Assembly: GCA_002067565.1 (NCBI GenBank) | Contig: MVQZ01000253.1 | Span: 1-7,630, forward strand | Origin: Methanobacterium sp. PtaU1.Bin242 | Lineage (GTDB): Archaea > Methanobacteriota > Methanobacteria > Methanobacteriales > Methanobacteriaceae | DNA length: 7,630 bases | Direction: 5' to 3' | Part shown: in pieces, positions 1-5,922 of the stretch | How the letters are laid out: each line of letters opens with the position of its first letter | Numbering within the stretch: position 1 is the stretch's first letter | Made by a program: the position numbers and the translations under genes | The notes under the pieces: generated by a model | Told to the model about the DNA's origin: nothing | Databases searched by the model: none | What the model saw: only the letters and a program-made list of their open reading frames with translations

Positions 1-61
1 CTCCTCCGTAGGAGCACCAGTTACAACAAAACATAACAAGTTTTATATCATCCTCAGCCAT
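1..61 (-). CDS. mvhD: F420-non-reducing (methyl-viologen) hydrogenase iron-sulfur subunit D, N-terminus only
   Basis: Only the first 20 codons are in the window; the gene runs off the left edge. The protein begins MAEDDIKLVMFCCNWCSYGG, which matches the conserved MvhD start with its Cys-Cys-x-x-Cys cluster (C12, C13, C16). MvhD is a small cytoplasmic iron-sulfur protein, usually about 140 residues, that passes electrons from the MvhAG [NiFe]-hydrogenase to HdrA in the electron-bifurcating heterodisulfide reductase complex. The ATG start is fixed by a strong Shine-Dalgarno site, AAGGAGG (complement of 69-75), 7 nt upstream. In Methanobacteriales mvhD usually opens the mvhDGAB operon, so this is probably the operon start. 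A paralogous MvhD attached to another hydrogenase or to formate dehydrogenase cannot be excluded from 20 codons. Confidence 0.85.
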   Translation of the reverse strand, partial: MAEDDIKLVMFCCNWCSYGG

Positions 62-68
62 AGAGTTT

Positions 69-75
69 CCTCCTT
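69..75 (-). promoter_or_regulatory. Shine-Dalgarno site of mvhD
   Basis: The minus strand reads AAGGAGG, 7 nt before the ATG at 61. It confirms the chosen start of the partial mvhD gene. Confidence 0.85.
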
Positions 76-85
76 TATTTGTCGA

Positions 86-103
86 TGTACTAATTAGTGT
101 ACA
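86..103. promoter_or_regulatory. Palindromic operator candidate in the mvh promoter/leader
   Basis: The sequence TGTACTAATTAGTGTACA has outer arms TGTAC and GTACA that are exact inverted repeats. Inside it ACTAATTAGT is itself a perfect 10-bp palindrome. The element lies between the best TATA candidate (about 113-126, minus strand) and the mvhD Shine-Dalgarno site, so it would straddle the predicted transcription start near 93. That position suits a repressor. The regulator is unknown. Confidence 0.45.
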
Positions 104-112
104 TTACTATAT

Positions 113-126
113 GGATATAAAAATAG
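113..126 (-). promoter_or_regulatory. TATA-box region of the mvh operon promoter
   Basis: The minus strand reads CTATTTTTATATCC, an archaeal TATA-like element about 55 nt before the mvhD ATG. It predicts a start site near 93 and a leader of about 30 nt carrying the Shine-Dalgarno site. Other TATA-like stretches further upstream on the same strand (about 143-149 and 161-175) are alternatives, so the exact choice is uncertain. Confidence 0.4.
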
Positions 127-498
127 TAATTATAAAGGTTACTTATAAAACAAATTCGAAAAATTTATATATTTGAATATGAATCTGTTAATTTTTAATA
201 CTGGTTGAATTGGGCCTTTTTGAATTTTTAACCTATTTAATTCTATTTAAGCAGGAATAATCCCCTTAATACAATTTATTATACCCTTTATCACTTAAAA
301 AAAATCCGGTTTATTTGCCTAAATTTAATTTGCATGGATTTCACTATAAGATCTCACTATAAAATGCTGGAACCTAATTTAGAATATAAATTCAATTAAA
401 TGGTAAATAAGACCATGAAAATAATATTAAAATGAAAAGAGAGCTGATGATATCAATAAAGGAATTAAATGATGATAAAAAATTTATCCAAATTTAAC
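127..498. other. AT-rich intergenic region between divergent mvhD and sufC
   Basis: No convincing gene is present. Visible structure includes a 9-bp direct repeat TCACTATAA at 341-349 and 354-362 (period 13), the second copy running into a TATA-like ACTATAAAA. There is also an 8-bp repeat CTATTTAA at 233-240 and 243-250 (period 10). A 21-codon ORF (432-497) lacks a ribosome-binding site and any recognisable sequence. No RNA gene was recognised. Confidence 0.5.
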
Positions 499-499
499 A

Positions 500-518
500 A
501 GTTTATATAAAATAAACT
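500..518 (+). promoter_or_regulatory. sufC promoter: TATA box inside a perfect inverted repeat
   Basis: TTTATATAA at 502-510 is a good archaeal TATA box for the sufCB unit. It predicts transcription starting near 531-535, about 37-40 nt before the annotated ATG. The box is embedded in an exact 7-bp inverted repeat, AGTTTAT (500-506) and ATAAACT (512-518), with a 5-nt centre. A protein bound to this repeat would block TBP, so this is a candidate repressor site for iron-sulfur assembly genes. AT-rich composition makes chance palindromes more likely, so the operator reading is tentative while the TATA call is firmer. Confidence 0.6.
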
Positions 519-571
519 AGAGAAATTATTAGTTAGAGTAGTTATGAAATTTCAATAAAACTACTAAAAAA

Positions 572-1342
572 ATGGTGGTGGTGGAACTGCTACTTGAAAT
601 AACAGATCTGGCTGTGGAAGTAAATGAAAAAGAAATTTTAAGCGATATAGATTTATATATCGGTGAAGGGGAGACACATGTCCTTTTAGGGCCTAATGGA
701 TCCGGTAAAAGTACTTTATTTATGAGTATTCTGGGATTTCCTAAATATAAGATAACCAGAGGCGAGATCATCTTTAAAGGAGAAGATATAACCAATTTAT
801 CCACTACAGAACGTGTGAGAATGGGTGTTGGTGTTAGTTTCCAGAACCCTCCTGCTATAAGAGGTGTAAGGCTTAATGATCTGCTGAAGATTGAACACCA
901 TGAAACTGATGAAGAATTAAGCCCAGAAATGATGAAAATGGTGACCAAACTCAAATTTGACGAAAAATTCCTGGAGAGAGATGTTAATCTGGGTTTTTCT
1001 GGGGGAGAAGTAAAGAGATCGGAAATATTACAGCTTCTGGCCCAGGAACCTGATTTTATAATGTTCGACGAACCTGATTCAGGAGTGGATATTGAAAATG
1101 TGGAACTGTTAGCAGAGGAAATAAACATCTTGCTGGATAAAGACAAAAAACCAGGATTAAGAGAAAAGTCAGGACTTTTAATTACCCATCTAGGTTATAT
1201 TCTCAATTTTGTTAATGCAGAAATTGCTCATGTACTTATGGATGGTCAAATAGCCTGTTCAGGTAGTCCAAATGAAATTTTAGAACACGTTAGAAAAGAA
1301 GGATTTAAAGGATGTGTTGAATGTTGCAATCCGATACACTGA
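572..1342 (+). CDS. sufC: Fe-S cluster assembly ATPase SufC (ABC-type, SMS/SUF system)
   Basis: This 256-residue cytoplasmic ABC ATPase powers Fe-S cluster assembly on its SufB partner. All nucleotide-binding motifs are intact: Walker A GPNGSGKST at 40-48, Q-loop Q91 in FQNPP, signature FSGGE at 142-146, Walker B ending FDEP at 165-168 with catalytic E167, D-loop SGVD, and switch H206. The sequence FSGGEVKRSEILQ is typical of SufC rather than of a transporter ATPase. The C-terminus ends in a cysteine cluster, C248, C251 and C252. The gene overlaps sufB by 22 nt. ATG 572 is followed by three GTG codons and has no clear Shine-Dalgarno site. The GGTGGTGG run could itself serve a start at CTG 587, which would suit family members beginning near LLEITDL, so the first few residues are uncertain. 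Confidence 0.95.
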   Translation: MVVVELLLEITDLAVEVNEKEILSDIDLYIGEGETHVLLGPNGSGKSTLFMSILGFPKYKITRGEIIFKGEDITNLSTTERVRMGVGVSFQNPPAIRGVRLNDLLKIEHHETDEELSPEMMKMVTKLKFDEKFLERDVNLGFSGGEVKRSEILQLLAQEPDFIMFDEPDSGVDIENVELLAEEINILLDKDKKPGLREKSGLLITHLGYILNFVNAEIAHVLMDGQIACSGSPNEILEHVRKEGFKGCVECCNPIH

Positions 1343-2547
1343 AAGAAAAGGCAGAAAAGGCTAAAAAGAAAAAAGCCTCCCTGGGTGAAGATATAGAGCT
1401 TGAAAAATATGACCAGGAAGAGGAAGGGGAACATGAACAGTTAGAATCTCTGGAAGAATTGCCTGAAAAATATAAAAAGGACATCCTCCAAGTAGGTGTG
1501 GATCCCAGCGGTGAAGGCCGTGCAGGATCATTCATGCAGCTTGATCAATCCCAGATATGTTCTACTTGTCAAAGTGAATCCATAGAAATGATGGGTATTC
1601 AACAGGCAATGGAAAAATATCAGTGGCTTTCAGATTATATGTGGAAAGCGGTGAATGTAGATACGGATAAATACACGGCAGAAGCCGCTTTAGGAGAGCC
1701 AGGAGGTTATTTCATAAGATCCATGCCCGGGACCAAGGAAGTATTCCCAATTCAGGCCTGTATGTTCATTGGAGACCAGAACATAAGGCAAACCGCCCAT
1801 AACATTGTAATTGCTGAAGAAAATTCGGAGTTACACATTATAACTGGTTGTTCCACGGGTTCAGATGTGCAATCAGCCCTTCATATTGGTGTATCAGAAT
1901 TTTACATTAAAAAAGGGGCAAAAATTACCTTCACTATGGTTCACAACTGGGCAGAGCAGGTGGAAGTACGGCCTCGAACTGGAATTTTGTTGGAGGATAA
2001 TGCCACGTATATCAATAATTATATACTCACCAGCCCGGTGAGAACCATCCAATCTTATCCCACCGCCTATTGTAAAGGTGAAAACTCCAGGGTGCTTTTC
2101 CAATCCATAATGGGTGGTCAAAAGGATTCTATTATGGATACCGGTACTAGGGCCATATTAACTGGTAAAAATTCCAGTGCAGAGATGATCACCAGAGCTG
2201 TTTCCAAGGACGAATCCCAGATATATACCCGAGGACATTTAGCGGGCCAATCTCAGGAGGTTAAAGGCCATTTGGAGTGTATGGGATTGGTTTTATCCGA
2301 TGATTCCATGATATACTCCGTGCCTGAATTGGAAGGTAGTGCCACCAATTTAGAGCTTTCACATGAAGCAGCGGTAGGTAAAATCGCCGAAGAGGAAGTT
2401 CTGTACCTGATGTCCCGTGGTTTAACTGAAGATGAAGCGGCCAGTATGATTGTAAGGGGATTCTTAAGCATGGATATCACAGGATTACCACCAGAACTTG
2501 CTGCTGAAACCAAAAAAATGCTGGACCTGAGTTTACAGGGAATGTAA
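1321..2547 (+). CDS. sufB: Fe-S cluster assembly scaffold SufB (archaeal SufB/SufD-type)
   Basis: This 408-residue scaffold protein should form a complex with SufC and hold the nascent Fe-S cluster. It has a charged, helical N-terminus (about 1-55), a CxxC pair at C80/C83, then the beta-helix core. The C-terminal signature runs GHLEC (316-320), P335-E336, SHEA (347-350), VGKI, and RGLTEDEA into a final helix. By family alignment from memory, C320 corresponds to the catalytic cysteine of E. coli SufB and H348/E349 to its conserved His-Glu pair. It is shorter than bacterial SufB (about 495), as expected for archaeal two-component sufCB systems with no separate SufD. The ATG lies inside the sufC 3' end, preceded by a modest AAAGGATG site 6 nt upstream, implying co-translation with sufC. 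No sufS, sufE or sufU is nearby. Confidence 0.93.
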   Translation: MLQSDTLKEKAEKAKKKKASLGEDIELEKYDQEEEGEHEQLESLEELPEKYKKDILQVGVDPSGEGRAGSFMQLDQSQICSTCQSESIEMMGIQQAMEKYQWLSDYMWKAVNVDTDKYTAEAALGEPGGYFIRSMPGTKEVFPIQACMFIGDQNIRQTAHNIVIAEENSELHIITGCSTGSDVQSALHIGVSEFYIKKGAKITFTMVHNWAEQVEVRPRTGILLEDNATYINNYILTSPVRTIQSYPTAYCKGENSRVLFQSIMGGQKDSIMDTGTRAILTGKNSSAEMITRAVSKDESQIYTRGHLAGQSQEVKGHLECMGLVLSDDSMIYSVPELEGSATNLELSHEAAVGKIAEEEVLYLMSRGLTEDEAASMIVRGFLSMDITGLPPELAAETKKMLDLSLQGM

Positions 2548-2580
2548 CCATCTTTGACAGTTTATGAAGGGAACTTAAAA

Positions 2581-2622
2581 TTTTTAATTTTTTTCAAATT
2601 TTTTTATTTCAAATTTTTTTTT
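2581..2622 (+). terminator. Oligo-T terminator of sufCB with duplicated unit
   Basis: Three T-runs of 7 to 9 bases follow the sufB stop, the usual archaeal intrinsic terminator. A 14-bp unit TTTCAAATTTTTTT occurs twice, at 2592-2605 and 2607-2620. There is no strong stem-loop. Confidence 0.7.
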
Positions 2623-2633
2623 AAACAGAAATA

Positions 2634-2640
2634 AAAGGTG
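2634..2640 (+). promoter_or_regulatory. Shine-Dalgarno site of the fae remnant
   Basis: AAAGGTG lies 8 nt before ATG 2649. An intact translation signal ahead of a broken reading frame suggests the gene was lost recently. Confidence 0.7.
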
Positions 2641-2648
2641 TTTATTAT

Positions 2649-3140
2649 ATGTATCTGAATGGTGAAGCATTAGTTGGTGAAGGAAATGAAGTAGCACATA
2701 TTGACCTGCTTATTGGAGATAAATCAGGTCCGGTGGCTGGCTTTTGCTAATGCACTTGTTAATCAAGTGGAAAAGCACCCCCCCATTATTTGCAGTCATT
2801 GCCCCTAATCTGGTGTGCAAGCCTATAACCATGCTTGTGCCTAAGGTCAGTATTAGAGGAATGGAAGATGCAGCCCGAAATTTTGGGCCTGCCCAGAAAT
2901 CTGTGGCCATGGCTGTTGCCGATTGTGTGGAAGACGGTACTATCCCCCGGGAAAATGTGGAAGATCTCTGTATTAATATGTGGAGTTTTCATCCATCCCG
3001 CTGCATAGGATTATGAAAAAATTTATCAGTACAATTATGAGGCAACAGAAATAGCCATAAAAAGAGCTATTAATGAAGAACCATCTATTAATGAAATATT
3101 AGATAAAAAAGACTCTGCAGAACATCCATTCTATAAATAA
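2649..3140 (+). pseudogene. fae: Formaldehyde-activating enzyme (Fae) homologue, disrupted by three frameshifts and one TAG
   Basis: Fae condenses formaldehyde with tetrahydromethanopterin to methylene-H4MPT. The opening matches Fae: VGEGNEVAHIDLLIG contains H17, the proposed catalytic histidine at the same position as in the Methylorubrum enzyme. Frame 1 stops at 2748-2750. Family sequence resumes one frame over from about 2740 (AFANALVNQVEKH). It shifts again at a run of seven C at 2774-2780 into PPLFAVIAPNL...FGPAQKSVAMAVADCVEDGTIP. It shifts a third time near the TTTTC at about 2985-2990 into IHPAA, then an in-frame TAG, then DYEKIYQYNYEATEIAIKRA to a stop at 3138-3140. Each break is a net +1 (the first could be -2). 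Reconstructed length, about 162-163 residues, is normal for Fae. A clean AAAGGTG Shine-Dalgarno site lies 8 nt before the ATG. Neighbouring genes are intact, which favours true decay over poor sequence, but sequencing error remains possible. Confidence 0.85.
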
Positions 3141-3149
3141 GCCATCCAA

Positions 3150-3186
3150 TTTTCTTCTAATTTTTTAAAATTCTATTTTTATTTTT
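3150..3186 (+). terminator. T-rich terminator after the fae remnant
   Basis: T-runs of 5-6 bases at 3161-3166, 3176-3180 and 3182-3186 follow the end of fae. They face the PRC-barrel gene that arrives from the opposite strand. Confidence 0.5.
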
Positions 3187-3298
3187 GAAGTATTTAAGCA
3201 AGATTATATTAAAAATAGGATAAAATTTAATTCTAACTTAAAATATATAAGATTTTATTAAACCATATATCTAAAATAAGATTATGAAGTAAACAAAT

Positions 3299-3326
3299 CC
3301 TAATTAAAGGGCAACCAAATTAAAGG
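3299..3326. repeat. Short direct repeat in the convergent spacer
   Basis: CCTAATTAAAGG (3299-3310) and CCAAATTAAAGG (3315-3326) are near-identical 12-mers with a 16-bp period and one mismatch. They lie in the spacer (3141-3350) between the converging fae remnant and PRC-barrel gene. No function can be assigned. Confidence 0.4.
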
Positions 3327-3338
3327 AGTAACAGAAAT

Positions 3339-3345
3339 AAAAAAA
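3339..3345 (-). terminator. Oligo-T terminator of the cobY/PRC-barrel unit
   Basis: The minus strand carries seven consecutive T residues starting 6 nt after the PRC-barrel stop codon, within a TTTTTTTATTTCTG stretch. This fits an archaeal intrinsic terminator. Confidence 0.55.
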
Positions 3346-3350
3346 GTATT

Positions 3351-3623
<273 letters not shown>

Positions 3624-3626
3624 ACT

Positions 3627-3633
3627 ATCACCT
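3627..3633 (-). promoter_or_regulatory. Shine-Dalgarno site of the PRC-barrel gene, overlapping the cobY stop
   Basis: The minus strand reads AGGTGAT, 3 nt before the ATG, and includes the TGA stop of cobY (3628-3630). Ribosomes terminating on cobY would sit at this site, so expression of the two genes is probably coupled. Confidence 0.75.
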
Positions 3634-4230
3634 GAAATTTTCCCCAGAGTTATCCAGATGTTCCTCTAGAAATTTTATGTCTTCCTGGCTATTGATATTT
3701 AAAGCCAGTTCGATTTTATTGATGAATAGAATTTTCTCATCTTGTTGCTTGTTTATACTCCTTAAAATATTTAAACCTGATGGTATTATGCCCTCGAATT
3801 CGAAAGATGGTTTCAAATTATTTATTCTAAAAGTTTCCTCTGGAACGGCCACACAAAGGGCTGGTTTACCACATTTTTCATATTCCTCCAAAACAAAATC
3901 CAAAGTTGAACTCTTTATAAGGGGTAAATCAGCAGTTATAGTTAGTAAAACCTGATCAACTTCTAATTTAGAAATTATAAACTTTAAATCATTTACATAT
4001 CCTTCTGCTGGTGTTTTAATGGTTTCTATTCCTTGTTCTTTAAGATATTTTTCAGTGTGAGGGGTGTATTTAGTGGTTGCCGCCATGATATCATCAATTT
4101 TTTCAGCACCCTTTAGAGCCTGAATAGCCCTATCTATCATGGGTTTACCTTTGATAAGGATAAGTGGTTTTTCTAAAGGGGATTTCATCCTGCTGCCCTT
4201 ACCACCAGCCATTATCACAGCTATTACCAT
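3628..4230 (-). CDS. cobY: Adenosylcobinamide-phosphate guanylyltransferase CobY
   Basis: This 200-residue cytoplasmic enzyme transfers GMP from GTP to adenosylcobinamide phosphate, giving adenosylcobinamide-GDP, the archaeal route replacing bacterial CobU. It has the nucleotidyltransferase fold of the MobA/GlmU type. The N-terminal GTP-binding loop MAGGKGSRM is at 7-15, followed by EKPL at 20-23 and the acidic metal-binding TADLP at 99-103. Length matches archaeal CobY (about 196-200). The ATG has an AGGAGA Shine-Dalgarno site 7 nt upstream. It forms a unit with the downstream PRC-barrel gene and lies after the marker 14 gene on the same strand, separated by 120 nt. Cobamide is the prosthetic group of the Mtr methyltransferase encoded at the right edge, so the location makes metabolic sense. 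Related nucleotidyltransferases such as MobA are less likely given the size and motif spacing. Confidence 0.85.
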   Translation of the reverse strand: MVIAVIMAGGKGSRMKSPLEKPLILIKGKPMIDRAIQALKGAEKIDDIMAATTKYTPHTEKYLKEQGIETIKTPAEGYVNDLKFIISKLEVDQVLLTITADLPLIKSSTLDFVLEEYEKCGKPALCVAVPEETFRINNLKPSFEFEGIIPSGLNILRSINKQQDEKILFINKIELALNINSQEDIKFLEEHLDNSGENFR

Positions 4231-4245
4231 TGGTAAATCTCCTAA

Positions 4246-4266
4246 AATTTATATAAGTTTATATTA
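4246..4266 (-). promoter_or_regulatory. TATA-like elements upstream of cobY
   Basis: On the minus strand this stretch holds AATATAAAC and TTATATAAA, both TATA-like. The nearer one is too close to the ATG for a leader containing the Shine-Dalgarno site; the further one would give only a very short leader. A promoter here is plausible, but its exact position is uncertain. Confidence 0.35.
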
Positions 4267-4308
4267 TTAATTTTTAATTCTTTAACTGTGCCCCTAACCT
4301 TTAAAACT

Positions 4309-4315
4309 AAAAAAA
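4309..4315 (-). terminator. Oligo-T terminator after marker 14
   Basis: Seven T residues on the minus strand, part of AATTTTTTTAGTTTT, lie about 35 nt past the marker 14 stop and before the cobY promoter region. This suggests the two genes are separate transcripts, at least in part. Confidence 0.45.
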
Positions 4316-4350
4316 TTGGGCGCATAGATAAATGAAGATTTGCCTAAAAA

Positions 4351-5826
4351 TTAACCTTTATTTTTCTGTAACTTTTTTCTCTTCCCTAAAATGCATGGTC
4401 CGCCTCTTAAACCACCTAATGGAACTTTAGGAGTACCCATTGAATTCATACATCGGGCCATAACTGCAGCACCCAGGGCCAGGGCATCTGATACAAAAAT
4501 CACATCTTTAAAGTAGTCTTTAGTGTATTCCAGAATGATTTTTGGTTTTCTACCGGTGATTCCTGCTCTGCCGGTTACTCCCAGAACTGAACCTTCTGTA
4601 ATTACTTTTTCATCAACTGCCTCATCTATTAATCTTTTAACGATAAGTGCGCTTACATGGTCCAGTGTAGCAAATAAAGTGTGCATATCAGATTCTACAA
4701 TAATTTGGTGACCAATATCGGTAAGTTGGGGTATCTGGTCACCGTTAACCCCTATATCACAACCTATAAGGGTTGTTCCTGCATTATAGGCGGCTTCAGG
4801 GTCTACTGGGACTGTTCCAAATCTATCCCTTCCCTCTGGTACTTTTCTGATGTCAACATGTTCATGTACCATTTCTGCATATTTTTTTGCAGCTTTCCAG
4901 TCGGCGTTTTTAAGAATCTCTCTACTGTATAAATCCAGAGCCGCCCCTCCCCTTTTATCCACTCTTTCAGTTCCCCTGATTATGGCATCGGATACCGCGC
5001 CAGCCAGTCCGCAGAAATTTCCAACGGTACGGGCATAAGGTTCATCAGCATTGGTTATTCTACCTGCCAGTGTGGTTCCAAAGTCCATGGAAACCACCGG
5101 ATTACGATAATCAATTTCAGTCCATTTGGCACCTGCTTTTATACCAGCAGTAACCAGTTCACCTTCCATTTCATTTGCAACTACCACCTTTCCTGTTGGT
5201 GGTACTACACTTACCACCGCACCGTCAAATAATACCTGATCAATTAGGGTGTATCCTCTTAAACGTTCTGGAAAATTATCGATAGACATGGCTGGTGCCA
5301 TCTTTCGGGGTGGTATCCCAGCATCCAGGCAGCCATTGGCCAGTGCTATTATGAGATCTCCTACTTCATCTGGAGAGGCAAATCCTGCTGTAACCCCAGT
5401 TGAGCGGACAACAAAATCAAGGTCTTCATCAATATCCAGTTTGGCCCTATTAACTGATTCCTGAATGGTGTTTTTAACCATTTCTGCAACTGATTCTTTA
5501 GTAAGTTCTACTTCCCATACCGTCTCTCCGAAGACTTTTTCCCCTTCTTTGGGTGGGCGGATATCCCTGGTCATTTTAACGGTTTTATCAATTAGATAGG
5601 TGTGACTATCCCTTAGATTTGTGGCAGTTAAGATGCATTTGGTGGTGGTATTTCCCAGTTCAACTGATGCCACGATATAATAAACATCAGGGGTCATGGA
5701 TATTCCGGCGCCTACTCTTTTTTTAACGCTGTATGGATTGTATTTTATGTCATCGAAGCCTACATATCTGCTTTTTGCGATGACCGGTTTTGGACTTCTA
5801 TTAAATATTCTCTTAAAAGGGGACAA
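4351..5826 (-). CDS. Methanogenesis marker protein 14 (DUF2114-type)
   Basis: This 491-residue cytoplasmic protein is recognised as methanogenesis marker 14, a family found essentially only in methanogens and of unknown function. Visible motifs resemble an ASKHA-fold ATPase. VELGNTTTK at 55-63 resembles the first phosphate loop (with Glu for the usual Asp), SMDFGTTLAG at 246-255 the second phosphate loop, and GVTGRAGITG at 416-425 an adenosine-binding turn. DALALGAAVMARCMNSMG (447-464) and a basic Cys-containing tail GGLRGGPCILGKRKK (471-485) close the protein. Cysteines are at 64, 166, 272, 356, 459 and 478, without a ferredoxin motif. The start is TTG, supported by GGAGGTT 6 nt upstream. 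Neighbours are cobY downstream and an ion exchanger upstream, all between mvh and mtr. The ASKHA assignment is inference from motifs; the family assignment is strong. Confidence 0.9.
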   Translation of the reverse strand: MSPFKRIFNRSPKPVIAKSRYVGFDDIKYNPYSVKKRVGAGISMTPDVYYIVASVELGNTTTKCILTATNLRDSHTYLIDKTVKMTRDIRPPKEGEKVFGETVWEVELTKESVAEMVKNTIQESVNRAKLDIDEDLDFVVRSTGVTAGFASPDEVGDLIIALANGCLDAGIPPRKMAPAMSIDNFPERLRGYTLIDQVLFDGAVVSVVPPTGKVVVANEMEGELVTAGIKAGAKWTEIDYRNPVVSMDFGTTLAGRITNADEPYARTVGNFCGLAGAVSDAIIRGTERVDKRGGAALDLYSREILKNADWKAAKKYAEMVHEHVDIRKVPEGRDRFGTVPVDPEAAYNAGTTLIGCDIGVNGDQIPQLTDIGHQIIVESDMHTLFATLDHVSALIVKRLIDEAVDEKVITEGSVLGVTGRAGITGRKPKIILEYTKDYFKDVIFVSDALALGAAVMARCMNSMGTPKVPLGGLRGGPCILGKRKKLQKNKG

Positions 5827-5832
5827 AAGAAT

Positions 5833-5839
5833 AACCTCC
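5833..5839 (-). promoter_or_regulatory. Shine-Dalgarno site fixing the TTG start of marker 14
   Basis: The minus strand reads GGAGGTT with 6 nt to the TTG codon at 5824-5826. The strength and spacing of this site support TTG as the true start. Confidence 0.8.
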
Positions 5840-5869
5840 AGATAAACTTCAATACATAAGATTTATCCA

Positions 5870-5884
5870 AAATAAATATAAAGA
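5870..5884 (-). promoter_or_regulatory. TATA box of the marker 14 promoter
   Basis: The minus strand reads CTTTATATTTATTT, about 50 nt before the TTG start. It predicts transcription starting near 5850 and a leader of about 25 nt that contains the Shine-Dalgarno site. Confidence 0.5.
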
Positions 5885-5897
5885 TTATGAAATCTTC

Positions 5898-5911
5898 TTG
5901 ACTGTTGACTG
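5898..5911. repeat. Tandem heptamer TTGACTG x2 upstream of marker 14
   Basis: TTGACTG occurs twice head to tail, at 5898-5904 and 5905-5911. The pair lies just upstream of the marker 14 TATA box, where archaeal activators often bind. It is too short to prove function. Confidence 0.5.
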
Positions 5912-5922
5912 GTTGTGAAATT

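Noticed and set aside
168..180. 13-bp TATATTTGAATAT shared by the mvh upstream region and 5966-5978 near marker 14
   Set aside because: With such AT-rich spacers, a rough estimate gives about one 13-bp match by chance over the intergenic DNA present, so it is not evidence of a shared regulator.
443..476. Possible C/D-box guide RNA (TGATGA-like boxes at 445-450 and 470-475)
   Set aside because: No suitably placed CTGA D/D' boxes or terminal stem were found.
432..497. 21-codon ORF upstream of sufC
   Set aside because: No ribosome-binding site, no recognisable sequence, AT-driven composition; most likely chance.
529..1146. 205-codon minus-strand ORF opposite sufC
   Set aside because: Serine-rich low-complexity translation with no family resemblance; it is the antisense shadow of a clear SufC with all ABC motifs.
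2744..3016. 90-codon ORF as an independent gene
   Set aside because: It would start at a TTG with no Shine-Dalgarno site and is only the middle part of Fae; both flanks continue Fae homology in other frames.
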